Assembly (NCBI GenBank): GCA_005240145.1
Contig: SBAS01000075.1
Location: forward strand, 1 to 43,376
Direction: 5' to 3'
Origin: Nitrosomonadales bacterium
GTDB taxonomy: Bacteria > Pseudomonadota > Gammaproteobacteria > Burkholderiales > SG8-39
Length of the DNA stretch: 43,376 nt
The notes under the pieces were generated by a model that had not been told where the DNA came from, did no database searches, and was given only the letters and a program-made list of their open reading frames with translations. A program made the position numbers and the translations under genes. How positions within the stretch are numbered: position 1 is the first letter of the stretch; every line of letters begins with the position of its first letter. Positions 34,313 through 41,185 of the stretch are shown here, one piece after another.

Positions 34313-35365
34313 ATGAAAAAGTCACATAACGTCCTCATCTTCGGCGCCTCCTATGGTTCTCTGCTGGCGACCAAATTGTTGCTTGCCGGGCACAACGTGA
34401 ATCTGGTTTGCCAGCCCCTCGAGGTCGAGCTGTTCAACAAGGAAGGCGCCATCGTGCGCATGCCCGTCAAGGGCCGCGAAGGCCTGGTCGAAGTCAGTAC
34501 GCGCAAGCTGCCGGGCAAGCTTTCCGCGTGCACGCCAGCCGACGCGCGCCTCGCGGGCTACGACCTCGTGGTTCTCGGCATGCAGGAACCGCAATACCGT
34601 TCACCCGGGGTGCGCGAACTGCTCGATGCGGTCGCCAAAGCGAAACTGCCCTGCATGTCGATCATGAACATCCCGCCGCTGCCCTACCTGGCGCGGATTC
34701 CAGGCCTGTCGATGGCGCCGCTGCGCGATTGCTTCACCGATCCAGCCGTGTGGGACAGCTTCGACCCCGCTTGCGTGACGCTGTGCAGCCCCGATCCGCA
34801 GGCCTTTCGCCCGCCCGAAGAGAAGCTGAACGTGCTGCAGGTGCGGCTGCCGACCAACTTCAAGGCGGCGCGATTCGATTCGGCCGCGCACACCGCGATC
34901 CTCAGGCGGCTCGAAGCCGACATCGAGGCCGCGCGCTTCGAGGGCATCGAGTTGCCGGTCAAGCTGAAGGTGCACGATTCGGTATTCGTGCCGCTGGCGA
35001 AATGGGCCATGCTGCTCGCGGGCAACTACCGCTGCATCCTGGGCGACGGCATCCGTCCCATCAAGGAGGCGGTGCATTCCGACCCCGACGCTTCGCGCTC
35101 GGTCTACAACTTCGTGGTGAAGCTTTGCGTCTCGCTCGGCGCCAACGAAAAAGACCTGGTGCCTTTCGAGAAATACGCGGCCGCTGCGCAGTCGCTCCTC
35201 ACACCCTCGTCCGCCGCACGGGCTGTGGCGGCGGGAGCCCCGAACATCGAACGCACTGATCGCCTGGTGAAAGCGATCGGCGCTCAAAAGGGCATGCGTT
35301 CCCCCGCGGTAGACGAAATCGTAGCAATCGTGGACGCGCGCCTGGAAGCCAACCGGAAAAAGTAG
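34313..35365 (+). CDS. Ketopantoate-reductase-like Rossmann-fold protein
   Basis: This 350-residue protein opens with VLIFGASYGSLLATKLLLAGHNVNLVC, a Rossmann fold in which the usual GxGxxG reads GASYGS. The shape is that of ApbA/PanE family enzymes: NAD(P)-binding N-terminal half, a helical C-terminal half starting near KLKVHDSVFVPLAKWAMLLAGNYRCILG. It is longer than PanE (about 300) and diverges enough that ketopantoate reduction is doubtful; a reductase of another 2-keto acid is possible. A poly-Lys start (ATGAAAAAG) follows an AT-rich leader. It converges on ntrC with a 3-bp gap and diverges from aceB. Confidence 0.72.
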   Translation: MKKSHNVLIFGASYGSLLATKLLLAGHNVNLVCQPLEVELFNKEGAIVRMPVKGREGLVEVSTRKLPGKLSACTPADARLAGYDLVVLGMQEPQYRSPGVRELLDAVAKAKLPCMSIMNIPPLPYLARIPGLSMAPLRDCFTDPAVWDSFDPACVTLCSPDPQAFRPPEEKLNVLQVRLPTNFKAARFDSAAHTAILRRLEADIEAARFEGIELPVKLKVHDSVFVPLAKWAMLLAGNYRCILGDGIRPIKEAVHSDPDASRSVYNFVVKLCVSLGANEKDLVPFEKYAAAAQSLLTPSSAARAVAAGAPNIERTDRLVKAIGAQKGMRSPAVDEIVAIVDARLEANRKK

Positions 35366-35368
35366 ACC

Positions 35369-36772
35369 TCAATCGTCGGCGTCGCCGATGCCGAGCTCCT
35401 GTATTTTGCGCGAGATGGTGTTGCGTCCCATGCCCAGCAGGTTGGCCGCTTCGATCCTGCGGCCGCCGGTCCGCGCCAGCGCCTTGGCAATCAGCGAGCG
35501 CTCGAACTGGCGCGAGAGTTGATCGAGCACGCCAGTTTCGCCGCGTGCGAGGCGCCGCTCGACTTCCTGCTCCAGCGCCGCGATCCAGTCCGGGGCCGGC
35601 CCCTGGCCAGCGCTCGCCGGCTCGCCTCGCAGTTCCACCGGCAGGTCCGCGATCCCGATCGCCTGCCCCGGCGCCATAACGGTAAGCCAGTGACAGAGGT
35701 TCTCCAGTTGACGCACGTTGCCCGGGAAATCCATGCGCGAGAGCTGAGCAAGCACTTCGTCCGAGAGGCGCTTGGGCTCGACACCCAGTTCTCTTGCGCT
35801 CTTGGCGAGGAAATGGCGCGCCAGCAAGGGGATGTCTTCGCGGCGCTCGCGCAAAGACGGGATGCGTACCCGGATCACGTTTACCCGGTGGTAAAGATCT
35901 TCACGGAATGCGCCATCGCGCACGCGGCTTTCCAGATCCTGGTGCGTCGCGGCGATTACCCGCACGTTCGTCTTGAGCTGCTGGTGGCCGCCAACCCGGT
36001 AGAAGGTGCCATCGGCTAGCACGCGCAGCAGCCGTGTCTGCAATTCGGCCGGCATGTCGCCAATCTCGTCGAGAAACAACGTGCCGCCTTCGGCCTGCTC
36101 GAAAGGGCCACGCCGCAAGGCCTGCGCGCCGGTGAAGGAGCCGCGCTCATGGCCGAAGAGCTCCGACTCGAGCAGGTCCTTCGGCATCGCAGCGGTATTG
36201 ATGGCGACGAACGGCTTCGACATGCGGGTGCTGTGCCGGTGCAGGGCACGCGCGACCAATTCCTTGCCGGTGCCCGATTCGCCCGTAATGAGCACAGTTG
36301 CACTCGACTGCGAGAGCCGCCCGATGGCGCGGAACACTTCCTGCATCGCCGGCGCCTGGCCCAATATCTCCTGCAACTCGCCCGCCGGTTCGAGCGCTGC
36401 CTGCTCGCGCTGGCTCTCGTCCAGCGCACGGCGAATCAGTTCCACCGCCTGGTCGACATCGAATGGCTTTGGCAGGTACTCGTAGGCGCCGCCCTGGAAC
36501 GCGGCGACCGCGGAATCCAGGTCGGAGTACGCGGTCATCACGATCACCGGCACCGAGGGATGCTTTTTCTTCACCTCCTGCAACAGTTCGATGCCCGATT
36601 GGCCCGGCATGCGGATATCCGAGATGAGCACCTGCGGCGGGCCGTCGGCAAGCGCATCGAGCGCTTCGCGTGCGGAAGCGAAGGAGTGGTACGAGATACC
36701 CTCGCGGCTGAGTGCCTTCTCGAACACCCAGCGGATCGAGCGGTCGTCGTCGACGATCCAGACCGGCTTCAT
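35369..36772 (-). CDS. ntrC: Nitrogen regulator NtrC (sigma-54 activator)
   Basis: This 467-residue response regulator has a receiver domain (1-120) with phospho-acceptor Asp52 in LISDIRMPG. Its AAA+ domain has Walker A GESGTGKE, the sigma-54 contact loop GSFTGA (usual form GAFTGA), GGTLFLDEIGDMP and DFPGNVRQLENL. A C-terminal Fis-type helix-turn-helix follows (RRIEAANLLGMGRNTISRK). It activates sigma-54 promoters such as that of glnA when phosphorylated by NtrB. Its ATG overlaps the ntrB stop (ATGA). Two matching DNA sites lie upstream of glnA (40039-40053 and 40069-40083). Confidence 0.97.
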   Translation of the reverse strand: MKPVWIVDDDRSIRWVFEKALSREGISYHSFASAREALDALADGPPQVLISDIRMPGQSGIELLQEVKKKHPSVPVIVMTAYSDLDSAVAAFQGGAYEYLPKPFDVDQAVELIRRALDESQREQAALEPAGELQEILGQAPAMQEVFRAIGRLSQSSATVLITGESGTGKELVARALHRHSTRMSKPFVAINTAAMPKDLLESELFGHERGSFTGAQALRRGPFEQAEGGTLFLDEIGDMPAELQTRLLRVLADGTFYRVGGHQQLKTNVRVIAATHQDLESRVRDGAFREDLYHRVNVIRVRIPSLRERREDIPLLARHFLAKSARELGVEPKRLSDEVLAQLSRMDFPGNVRQLENLCHWLTVMAPGQAIGIADLPVELRGEPASAGQGPAPDWIAALEQEVERRLARGETGVLDQLSRQFERSLIAKALARTGGRRIEAANLLGMGRNTISRKIQELGIGDADD

Positions 36773-37836
36773 GCTAACGGCAGCAATAGCGTGAATATGG
36801 TTCTTCCCGGGCGGCTCTCGAACTCGACTACACCGCCATGATTTTGTATGTAGGTCTGCACCAACGCGAGGCCAATGCCGCTCCCCCCCTCTCGCCCCGA
36901 AACGAGCGGATTGAAGACGCGGTCGCGAATCTCTTCGGGCACGCCTGGCCCGTCGTCAATCACTTGCAATTCCAATGCCAGCTTGCAGCGCCGCCGGGCT
37001 ATGGTCACCTGGCGGGCCGCCCGTGTGCGCAGGACGATGCTGCCGCCGCGGCCGCCATTGGCTCCTGAAAGGAGCGCCTGGGCGGCGTTGCGGACCACGT
37101 TAAGGGACGCCTGGATAAGCTGTTCCACGTCTCCCACCAGGTCCGGGACGCTTGGATCGTAGTTGCGCAGCACCGAGATACCCTCGGGGAATTCGGCGTG
37201 CACCAGGCTGCGGACGCGCTCCAGCACCTCGTGAATATTCACCGCCCCGAGCTGCACCGTGCGTTGCGGAGCCAGCAAACGATCCAGCAGCACCTGCAGC
37301 CGGTCGGCCTCCTTGATGATCACCTGCGTGTATTCCCGCAATTCGGGCCGCTCGAGCTCGTGCTCGAGCAGCTGCGCCGATCCGCGCAGGCCGCCCAGCG
37401 GGTTCTTGATCTCGTGCGCCAGATTGCGCAGCAGCTCCCGGGTGGTCTCCTGCTGGTCGAGCAGGCGTGCCTCGCGCTCGAGGCGCAACTGCTCCCGGAT
37501 CGGCCGCAGTTCGACCAGCAGGGGCGCACCGACAACTTCGATCGGCGCAACCACGCACGACAGGGGCAAGGGCTCCCGCCCAGGCCGCTCATAACTCACG
37601 GTCTGCGCCCGGTAGCTCCAATGCACCGCCAGCGCCTCCTCCAGCATCTTCCTGAGCGGCGGACCGTCCGTGAACAACGCAGGAAACGGCTGGCCGATGA
37701 GGGTCTTCGCCCCGGCGCCCAGCAGGTTCTCGGCAGCGGGATTCGTATAGCGTACGACGTACTCGCCATCGAGAACGGCGACTGCGGTGGCGAGCAGTTC
37801 AAGCCCGGAAAAACCGGCTGGATTCGCTACGGCCAT
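36769..37836 (-). CDS. ntrB: Nitrogen sensor histidine kinase NtrB
   Basis: This 355-residue cytoplasmic kinase/phosphatase acts on NtrC. It has an N-terminal PAS-like region (about 10-110: VRYTNPAAENLLG) and the histidine box RNLAHEIKNPLGGLRG with phospho-acceptor His141. The ATPase motifs follow: N box SLNVVRNAAQALL, DDGPGVPEEI and GGSGIGLALVQTYIQNHGG. There are no membrane segments, as expected for a kinase controlled by a PII protein. It lies 19 bp after the small exported protein gene and overlaps ntrC by 4 bp. Confidence 0.97.
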   Translation of the reverse strand: MAVANPAGFSGLELLATAVAVLDGEYVVRYTNPAAENLLGAGAKTLIGQPFPALFTDGPPLRKMLEEALAVHWSYRAQTVSYERPGREPLPLSCVVAPIEVVGAPLLVELRPIREQLRLEREARLLDQQETTRELLRNLAHEIKNPLGGLRGSAQLLEHELERPELREYTQVIIKEADRLQVLLDRLLAPQRTVQLGAVNIHEVLERVRSLVHAEFPEGISVLRNYDPSVPDLVGDVEQLIQASLNVVRNAAQALLSGANGGRGGSIVLRTRAARQVTIARRRCKLALELQVIDDGPGVPEEIRDRVFNPLVSGREGGSGIGLALVQTYIQNHGGVVEFESRPGRTIFTLLLPLA

Positions 37837-37855
37837 GGGCCGGGTCGGCGCAAAG

Positions 37856-38350
37856 TCAGCGCGAAAGGTTGGTGAGTTCGCGCTTCAGAGCTTCGACGTT
37901 CTTCTCGTGGACCTCCACCGTGTCCTGGTACGGCTTCAGCCGCTCGAGCACCTTGGCGTAATTGCTCTCGTTGCCGCTGCGGATCGACTCCTGTTCGGCG
38001 AGCTTCTTCTTCGCGTCGGCGAGCATCGACTCTTCCTGGTTAAGCTCCTTCGCGATGGTGTCTCTCTGCTTGGCCTTGGAGGCGACGCGATCGGAGGCGG
38101 ACTCCTTCGGAAAACCGGCTGGCGATGGCGATTTGGCGCCGGGCTTTGCCGGCGCCGGCACTATCGTCACGCGCTCCTGGGTAACGATCTTGCAGTCCTT
38201 CCCGATCGTCTCTGCCTTCACATTGGTCAGCGTCGTCCGCCCGGTTGCATCTTTGCAGTTCCAGGTGGTCTGCACTTCCGTCTGCGCGGACGCCGGCCCG
38301 ACAGCTAGCACGCTGAGCATCAGAACGAGCAGTGCACCGATCCGTTGCAT
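37856..38350 (-). CDS. Small exported DUF4124-type protein with coiled-coil tail
   Basis: This is a protein of about 164 residues with a signal peptide (MQRIGALLVLMLSVLAV, cleavage likely after PASA) and a short DUF4124-like segment (TWNCKDATGRTTLTNVKAE, with cysteines in NCKD and KDCK). A Pro/Ala linker follows, then a charged helical tail rich in Lys/Glu/Gln (about 100-160) likely to form a coiled coil. Its place between glnA and ntrB is a common betaproteobacterial arrangement, although its role is unknown. ATG 38350 is chosen over TTG 38368 because it begins the signal peptide neatly; no clear ribosome-binding site supports either. Confidence 0.8.
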   Translation of the reverse strand: MQRIGALLVLMLSVLAVGPASAQTEVQTTWNCKDATGRTTLTNVKAETIGKDCKIVTQERVTIVPAPAKPGAKSPSPAGFPKESASDRVASKAKQRDTIAKELNQEESMLADAKKKLAEQESIRSGNESNYAKVLERLKPYQDTVEVHEKNVEALKRELTNLSR

Positions 38351-38419
38351 GGCAAGAATGAGACTCAAATCGAGGCGCTAAGTCTATGCCACAAATAGGG
38401 TTTTCTCAAATTCAACCTG

Positions 38420-38452
38420 CAAATAAAAAGGACGGGCCAAAGACCCGTCCTT
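38420..38452 (-). terminator. Intrinsic terminator of glnA
   Basis: A perfect 9-bp stem (AAGGACGGG 38428-38436 with CCCGTCCTT 38444-38452, 7-base loop) lies 28 bp after the glnA stop. On the minus strand it is followed by TTTATTTGC, so transcription from glnA should end here before the ntrB-side genes. Confidence 0.85.
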
Positions 38453-38479
38453 CCTTTAACGCCTCAGCCTGCCGACGGA

Positions 38480-39895
38480 TTAGGAGCTGTAGTACATGTC
38501 GAACTCGACCGGATGGGTCGTCATGCGGAAGCGCCTGATTTCGTCTTGCTTGAGGGCGATGTAAGCCTCGAGCGTGTCCTCGTCGAACACGCCGCCCTTG
38601 GTCAGGAAGGCGTGGTCCTTCTTCAGGCACTCGAGCGCCTCCTCGAGCGAAGCGCAGACCTGCGGCACCTTCGCCGCCTCTTCGGGGGGCAGGTGGTACA
38701 TGTCCTTGTCGATCGGGTCTCCGGGGTGGATTTTGTTCTGCACCCCGTCCAGGCCCGCCATCAGCATCGCTGCAAACGCCATGTAGGAGTTCGCCGTCGG
38801 ATCCGGAAAACGCACCTCGACGCGACGCGCCTTCGGGCTCGAAACGTACGGAATGCGGCACGAGGCCGAGCGGTTCTTCGCCGAGTACGCAAGATTGATC
38901 GGCGCCTCGAACCCGGGTACCAGCCGCTTGTACGAGTTGGTGCCGGGATTGGTGATCGCGTTGAGCGCCTTGGCGTGCTTGATGATGCCGCCGATGTAAT
39001 GCAGCGCGAACTCCGACAGTCCCGCATACAGATTGCCCGCGAAGAGGTTGTTGCCGCCCTTCCACACCGACTGGTGCACGTGCATGCCCGAGCCGTTGTC
39101 GCCAACCACGGGCTTGGGCATGAAGGTCGCCGTCTTGCCGTAGGACGCGGCGACGTTCCACACCGTGTACTTGAGGATCTGCATCCAGTCCGCGCGCTGC
39201 ACCAGCGGCGCGAAGCGCGTGCCGATTTCGCATTGACCCATCGCGCCCACCTCGTGGTGGTGCACTTCGACTCCGACGCCCTGCTGCTCGAGCGCGATGC
39301 ACATCGCATTGCGGATGTCCTGCAGCGTGTCGGCGGGCGGGACGGGAAAATAGCCGCCCTTCACCGGCGCGCGGTGCGCCATGTTGCCCGACTCGTAGTC
39401 GATCCCGGTGGACCAGGGTGCTTCCTCGGATTTGATCTTGACGAAGCAGCCCGACATGTCCACATTCCAGGTCACGCCGTCGAAAATGAAGAACTCTGGC
39501 TCGGGACCGAAGTAGGCGACGTCGCCCAGGCCTGTCGATTTCAGGTACGCCTCGGCGCGCCTCGCGATCCCGCGCGGGCAACGGTTGTAGGGCTTGCCGT
39601 CGCCCGGCTCGATGACATCGCAGTTGATATTGAGCACCGCTTCGTCGGTGAACGGATCCATGCGCGCGGTGCCGGCGTCCGGAAAGAGCAGCATGTCGGA
39701 GGCCTGGATTCCCTTCCAGCCCGCGATGGACGAGCCGTCGAAAGCGTGTCCGTCGGTGAACTTGTCCTTGGTGAACATTTTCGCCGGCACGGATACGTGC
39801 TGCTCCTTGCCGCGCGTGTCAGCGAAGCGGATGTCGACGAACTTTACTTCCTTGTCTTTGATCAGCTTCAATACGTCATCGGGCGTCATCGCCAT
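38480..39895 (-). CDS. glnA: Glutamine synthetase, type I
   Basis: This 471-residue enzyme makes glutamine from glutamate, ammonia and [12 protein letters not shown], the metal site [38 protein letters not shown], the substrate loop [13 protein letters not shown] and [14 protein letters not shown] are all present. Tyr400 in [10 protein letters not shown] is the adenylylation target of the GSI-beta class. ATG 39895 has GGGGAG seven bases upstream. Upstream DNA carries a sigma-54 promoter and paired NtrC sites, so the gene should be induced by nitrogen limitation. A strong terminator follows, and the ntrB/ntrC genes lie beyond it on the same strand. Confidence 0.98.
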   Translation of the reverse strand: MAMTPDDVLKLIKDKEVKFVDIRFADTRGKEQHVSVPAKMFTKDKFTDGHAFDGSSIAGWKGIQASDMLLFPDAGTARMDPFTDEAVLNINCDVIEPGDGKPYNRCPRGIARRAEAYLKSTGLGDVAYFGPEPEFFIFDGVTWNVDMSGCFVKIKSEEAPWSTGIDYESGNMAHRAPVKGGYFPVPPADTLQDIRNAMCIALEQQGVGVEVHHHEVGAMGQCEIGTRFAPLVQRADWMQILKYTVWNVAASYGKTATFMPKPVVGDNGSGMHVHQSVWKGGNNLFAGNLYAGLSEFALHYIGGIIKHAKALNAITNPGTNSYKRLVPGFEAPINLAYSAKNRSASCRIPYVSSPKARRVEVRFPDPTANSYMAFAAMLMAGLDGVQNKIHPGDPIDKDMYHLPPEEAAKVPQVCASLEEALECLKKDHAFLTKGGVFDEDTLEAYIALKQDEIRRFRMTTHPVEFDMYYSS

Positions 39896-39927
39896 TGCAA
39901 ATCTCCCCAGTGGTCATAGATAGGACG

Positions 39928-39944
39928 GGCTGGGCGAACCAGCC
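39928..39944 (-). other. Hairpin in the predicted glnA leader
   Basis: GGCTGG and CCAGCC form a 6-bp perfect stem with a 5-base loop inside the roughly 54-base leader between the sigma-54 start point and glnA. It could affect mRNA stability or translation; no function is shown. Confidence 0.4.
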
Positions 39945-39959
39945 GGAGCTGCCTACCTG

Positions 39960-39975
39960 AGCAGAATCCGTGCCA
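39960..39975 (-). promoter_or_regulatory. Sigma-54 (-24/-12) promoter of glnA
   Basis: On the minus strand TGGCACGGATTCTGCT matches the sigma-54 consensus: TGGCAC with GG at -24, and TGC with GC at -12, first bases 12 bp apart. Transcription would begin near 39949, about 54 bases before the glnA ATG. Confidence 0.8.
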
Positions 39976-40038
39976 AACGCCCTCAGCATGGCCAGCCCCT
40001 CCCCTGGCCAAGTTGGTGCGATTCTACCCGACGAATTT

Positions 40039-40053
40039 GCACTCCGATGGTGC
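40039..40053. promoter_or_regulatory. NtrC-binding site 1 (glnA enhancer)
   Basis: GCACTCCGATGGTGC matches the NtrC dyad GCAC-N5-TGGTGC in every defined position. It is centred about 97 bp upstream of the predicted glnA start point. Confidence 0.78.
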
Positions 40054-40068
40054 GCGACGGGCTCCGCG

Positions 40069-40083
40069 GCACCAATCCGGTGC
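40069..40083. promoter_or_regulatory. NtrC-binding site 2 (glnA enhancer)
   Basis: GCACCAATCCGGTGC fits GCAC-N5-TGGTGC with one change. It begins exactly 30 bp (about three helical turns) from site 1, a spacing like that of the paired enhancer sites upstream of enteric glnA. It is also close to the rhodanese gene start. Confidence 0.72.
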
Positions 40084-40108
40084 CGCCATTCCGCGATCTA
40101 TAATCGGC

Positions 40109-40549
40109 ATGATGAAAGACCTGAAAAAAGCTGGCCGGGAACGCGGCAAGACCATGAAGCTCACCTACGCGGGCGCGCTGCTGCCGCGCGAGGCCCATGC
40201 GCTCATGCAGGCAGGAGCAAAACTCGTGGACGTCCGCACCCAGGCGGAGCTGGATTTCGTCGGCTCGGTGGCGGGCAGCGTCGCGGTGGAGTGGAACAGC
40301 TATCCAGAGGGCCGGCGCAATCCGGACTTCCTCGCGCAACTGGCGGACCTGGTTTCCCAGGACGAGCCGGTCATGTTCATCTGCCGCTCGGGCGTACGCT
40401 CGCACCACGCCGCGATCGCGGCGACGCAGGCCGGCTGGAAAGAATGCTTCAACGTGCTCGAGGGATTCGAGGGCGACCGGGACGCCGATCATCATCGCAG
40501 CACCGTCGGCGGCTGGCGCAAGGCCGGGCTGCCGTGGGTGCAAAGCTGA
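40109..40549 (+). CDS. Rhodanese-like domain protein
   Basis: This is a single-domain protein of about 146 residues. LVDVRTQAELDFVGSV starts the rhodanese fold, and the active loop FICRSGVRS carries the catalytic cysteine. The C-terminal VLEGFEGDRDA and GGWRKAGLPWVQ are typical of a small betaproteobacterial group often found beside glnA. A sulfur-transfer role is likely, with an unknown partner. Two ATGs (40109, 40112) and another at 40154 are possible. I prefer the upstream pair since family members have a short N-terminal helix before YAGALLP. A TATAAT at 40099-40104 overlaps the near-upstream region, so a leader-less or short-leader transcript, or the 40154 start, remains possible. Confidence 0.85.
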   Translation: MMKDLKKAGRERGKTMKLTYAGALLPREAHALMQAGAKLVDVRTQAELDFVGSVAGSVAVEWNSYPEGRRNPDFLAQLADLVSQDEPVMFICRSGVRSHHAAIAATQAGWKECFNVLEGFEGDRDADHHRSTVGGWRKAGLPWVQS

Positions 40550-40580
40550 AAGGGCCGGGCTGAACCACCGGCGTAGCTGC

Positions 40581-41093
40581 CTAACTTCGGCCGCCCTTGT
40601 TTGCAGCCTTGCGCGGTAGCGGCAGCGCGGTCTGGTATTTCACCTGCTTGAGCGCGAAGCTCGACTTGATGTTGCCTACGCCTGGCACACGGGAAAGAAA
40701 GTCGACGATAAACCGCTCGAGCGCCTGCATGTCCGGCACTACAACGCGCAGCAGATAGTCTGCGTCTCCGGTCATGAGGTAACACTCCATGACTTCGGGC
40801 CTCTCACCCATCGCCTTCTCGAAGGTGTTGAGCGCGTGCTCGACCTGCTTTTCCAGGCGCACCTGGATGAACACGCTCACCGTAAGACCGAGCTTGAGCG
40901 GATCCAGCAGCGCCACATAGCGCCGGATCAGTCCGCTCTTTGCCAGTTTTCGCACCCGCGCCAGGCAAGGCGACGGCGAGAGATGGACCGCAGCCGCCAA
41001 CTCGACGTTGCTTGCGCGCGCATGGTTCTGCAGGTAAGCGAGTAGTTCGTAATCTTTCGTATCCAACACCTGTTGCGGCATATCGTGCCTCAT
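40581..41093 (-). CDS. Lrp/AsnC-family transcriptional regulator
   Basis: This regulator has about 170 residues: an N-terminal helix-turn-helix ([23 protein letters not shown], then [16 protein letters not shown]) and a C-terminal RAM ligand domain ([32 protein letters not shown]). ATG 41093 is chosen because GGAGG lies eight bases upstream; TTG 41108 opens a longer frame. It is intact, unlike the AsnC-type gene at 10822. It diverges from the second AceE-like gene over 92 bp, an arrangement like mdeR beside mdeB of Pseudomonas methionine degradation. It should therefore regulate that gene in response to an amino acid, which is inference. Confidence 0.9.
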   Translation of the reverse strand: MRHDMPQQVLDTKDYELLAYLQNHARASNVELAAAVHLSPSPCLARVRKLAKSGLIRRYVALLDPLKLGLTVSVFIQVRLEKQVEHALNTFEKAMGERPEVMECYLMTGDADYLLRVVVPDMQALERFIVDFLSRVPGVGNIKSSFALKQVKYQTALPLPRKAANKGGRS

Positions 41094-41185
41094 TTTATTA
41101 ACCTCCAAGCAGTTTATATCGATCCTGGCTCACAAACCTGGCTGATTCGCAATACCCTGCCGGACCGCAAGCGGTAGCATTTCGC

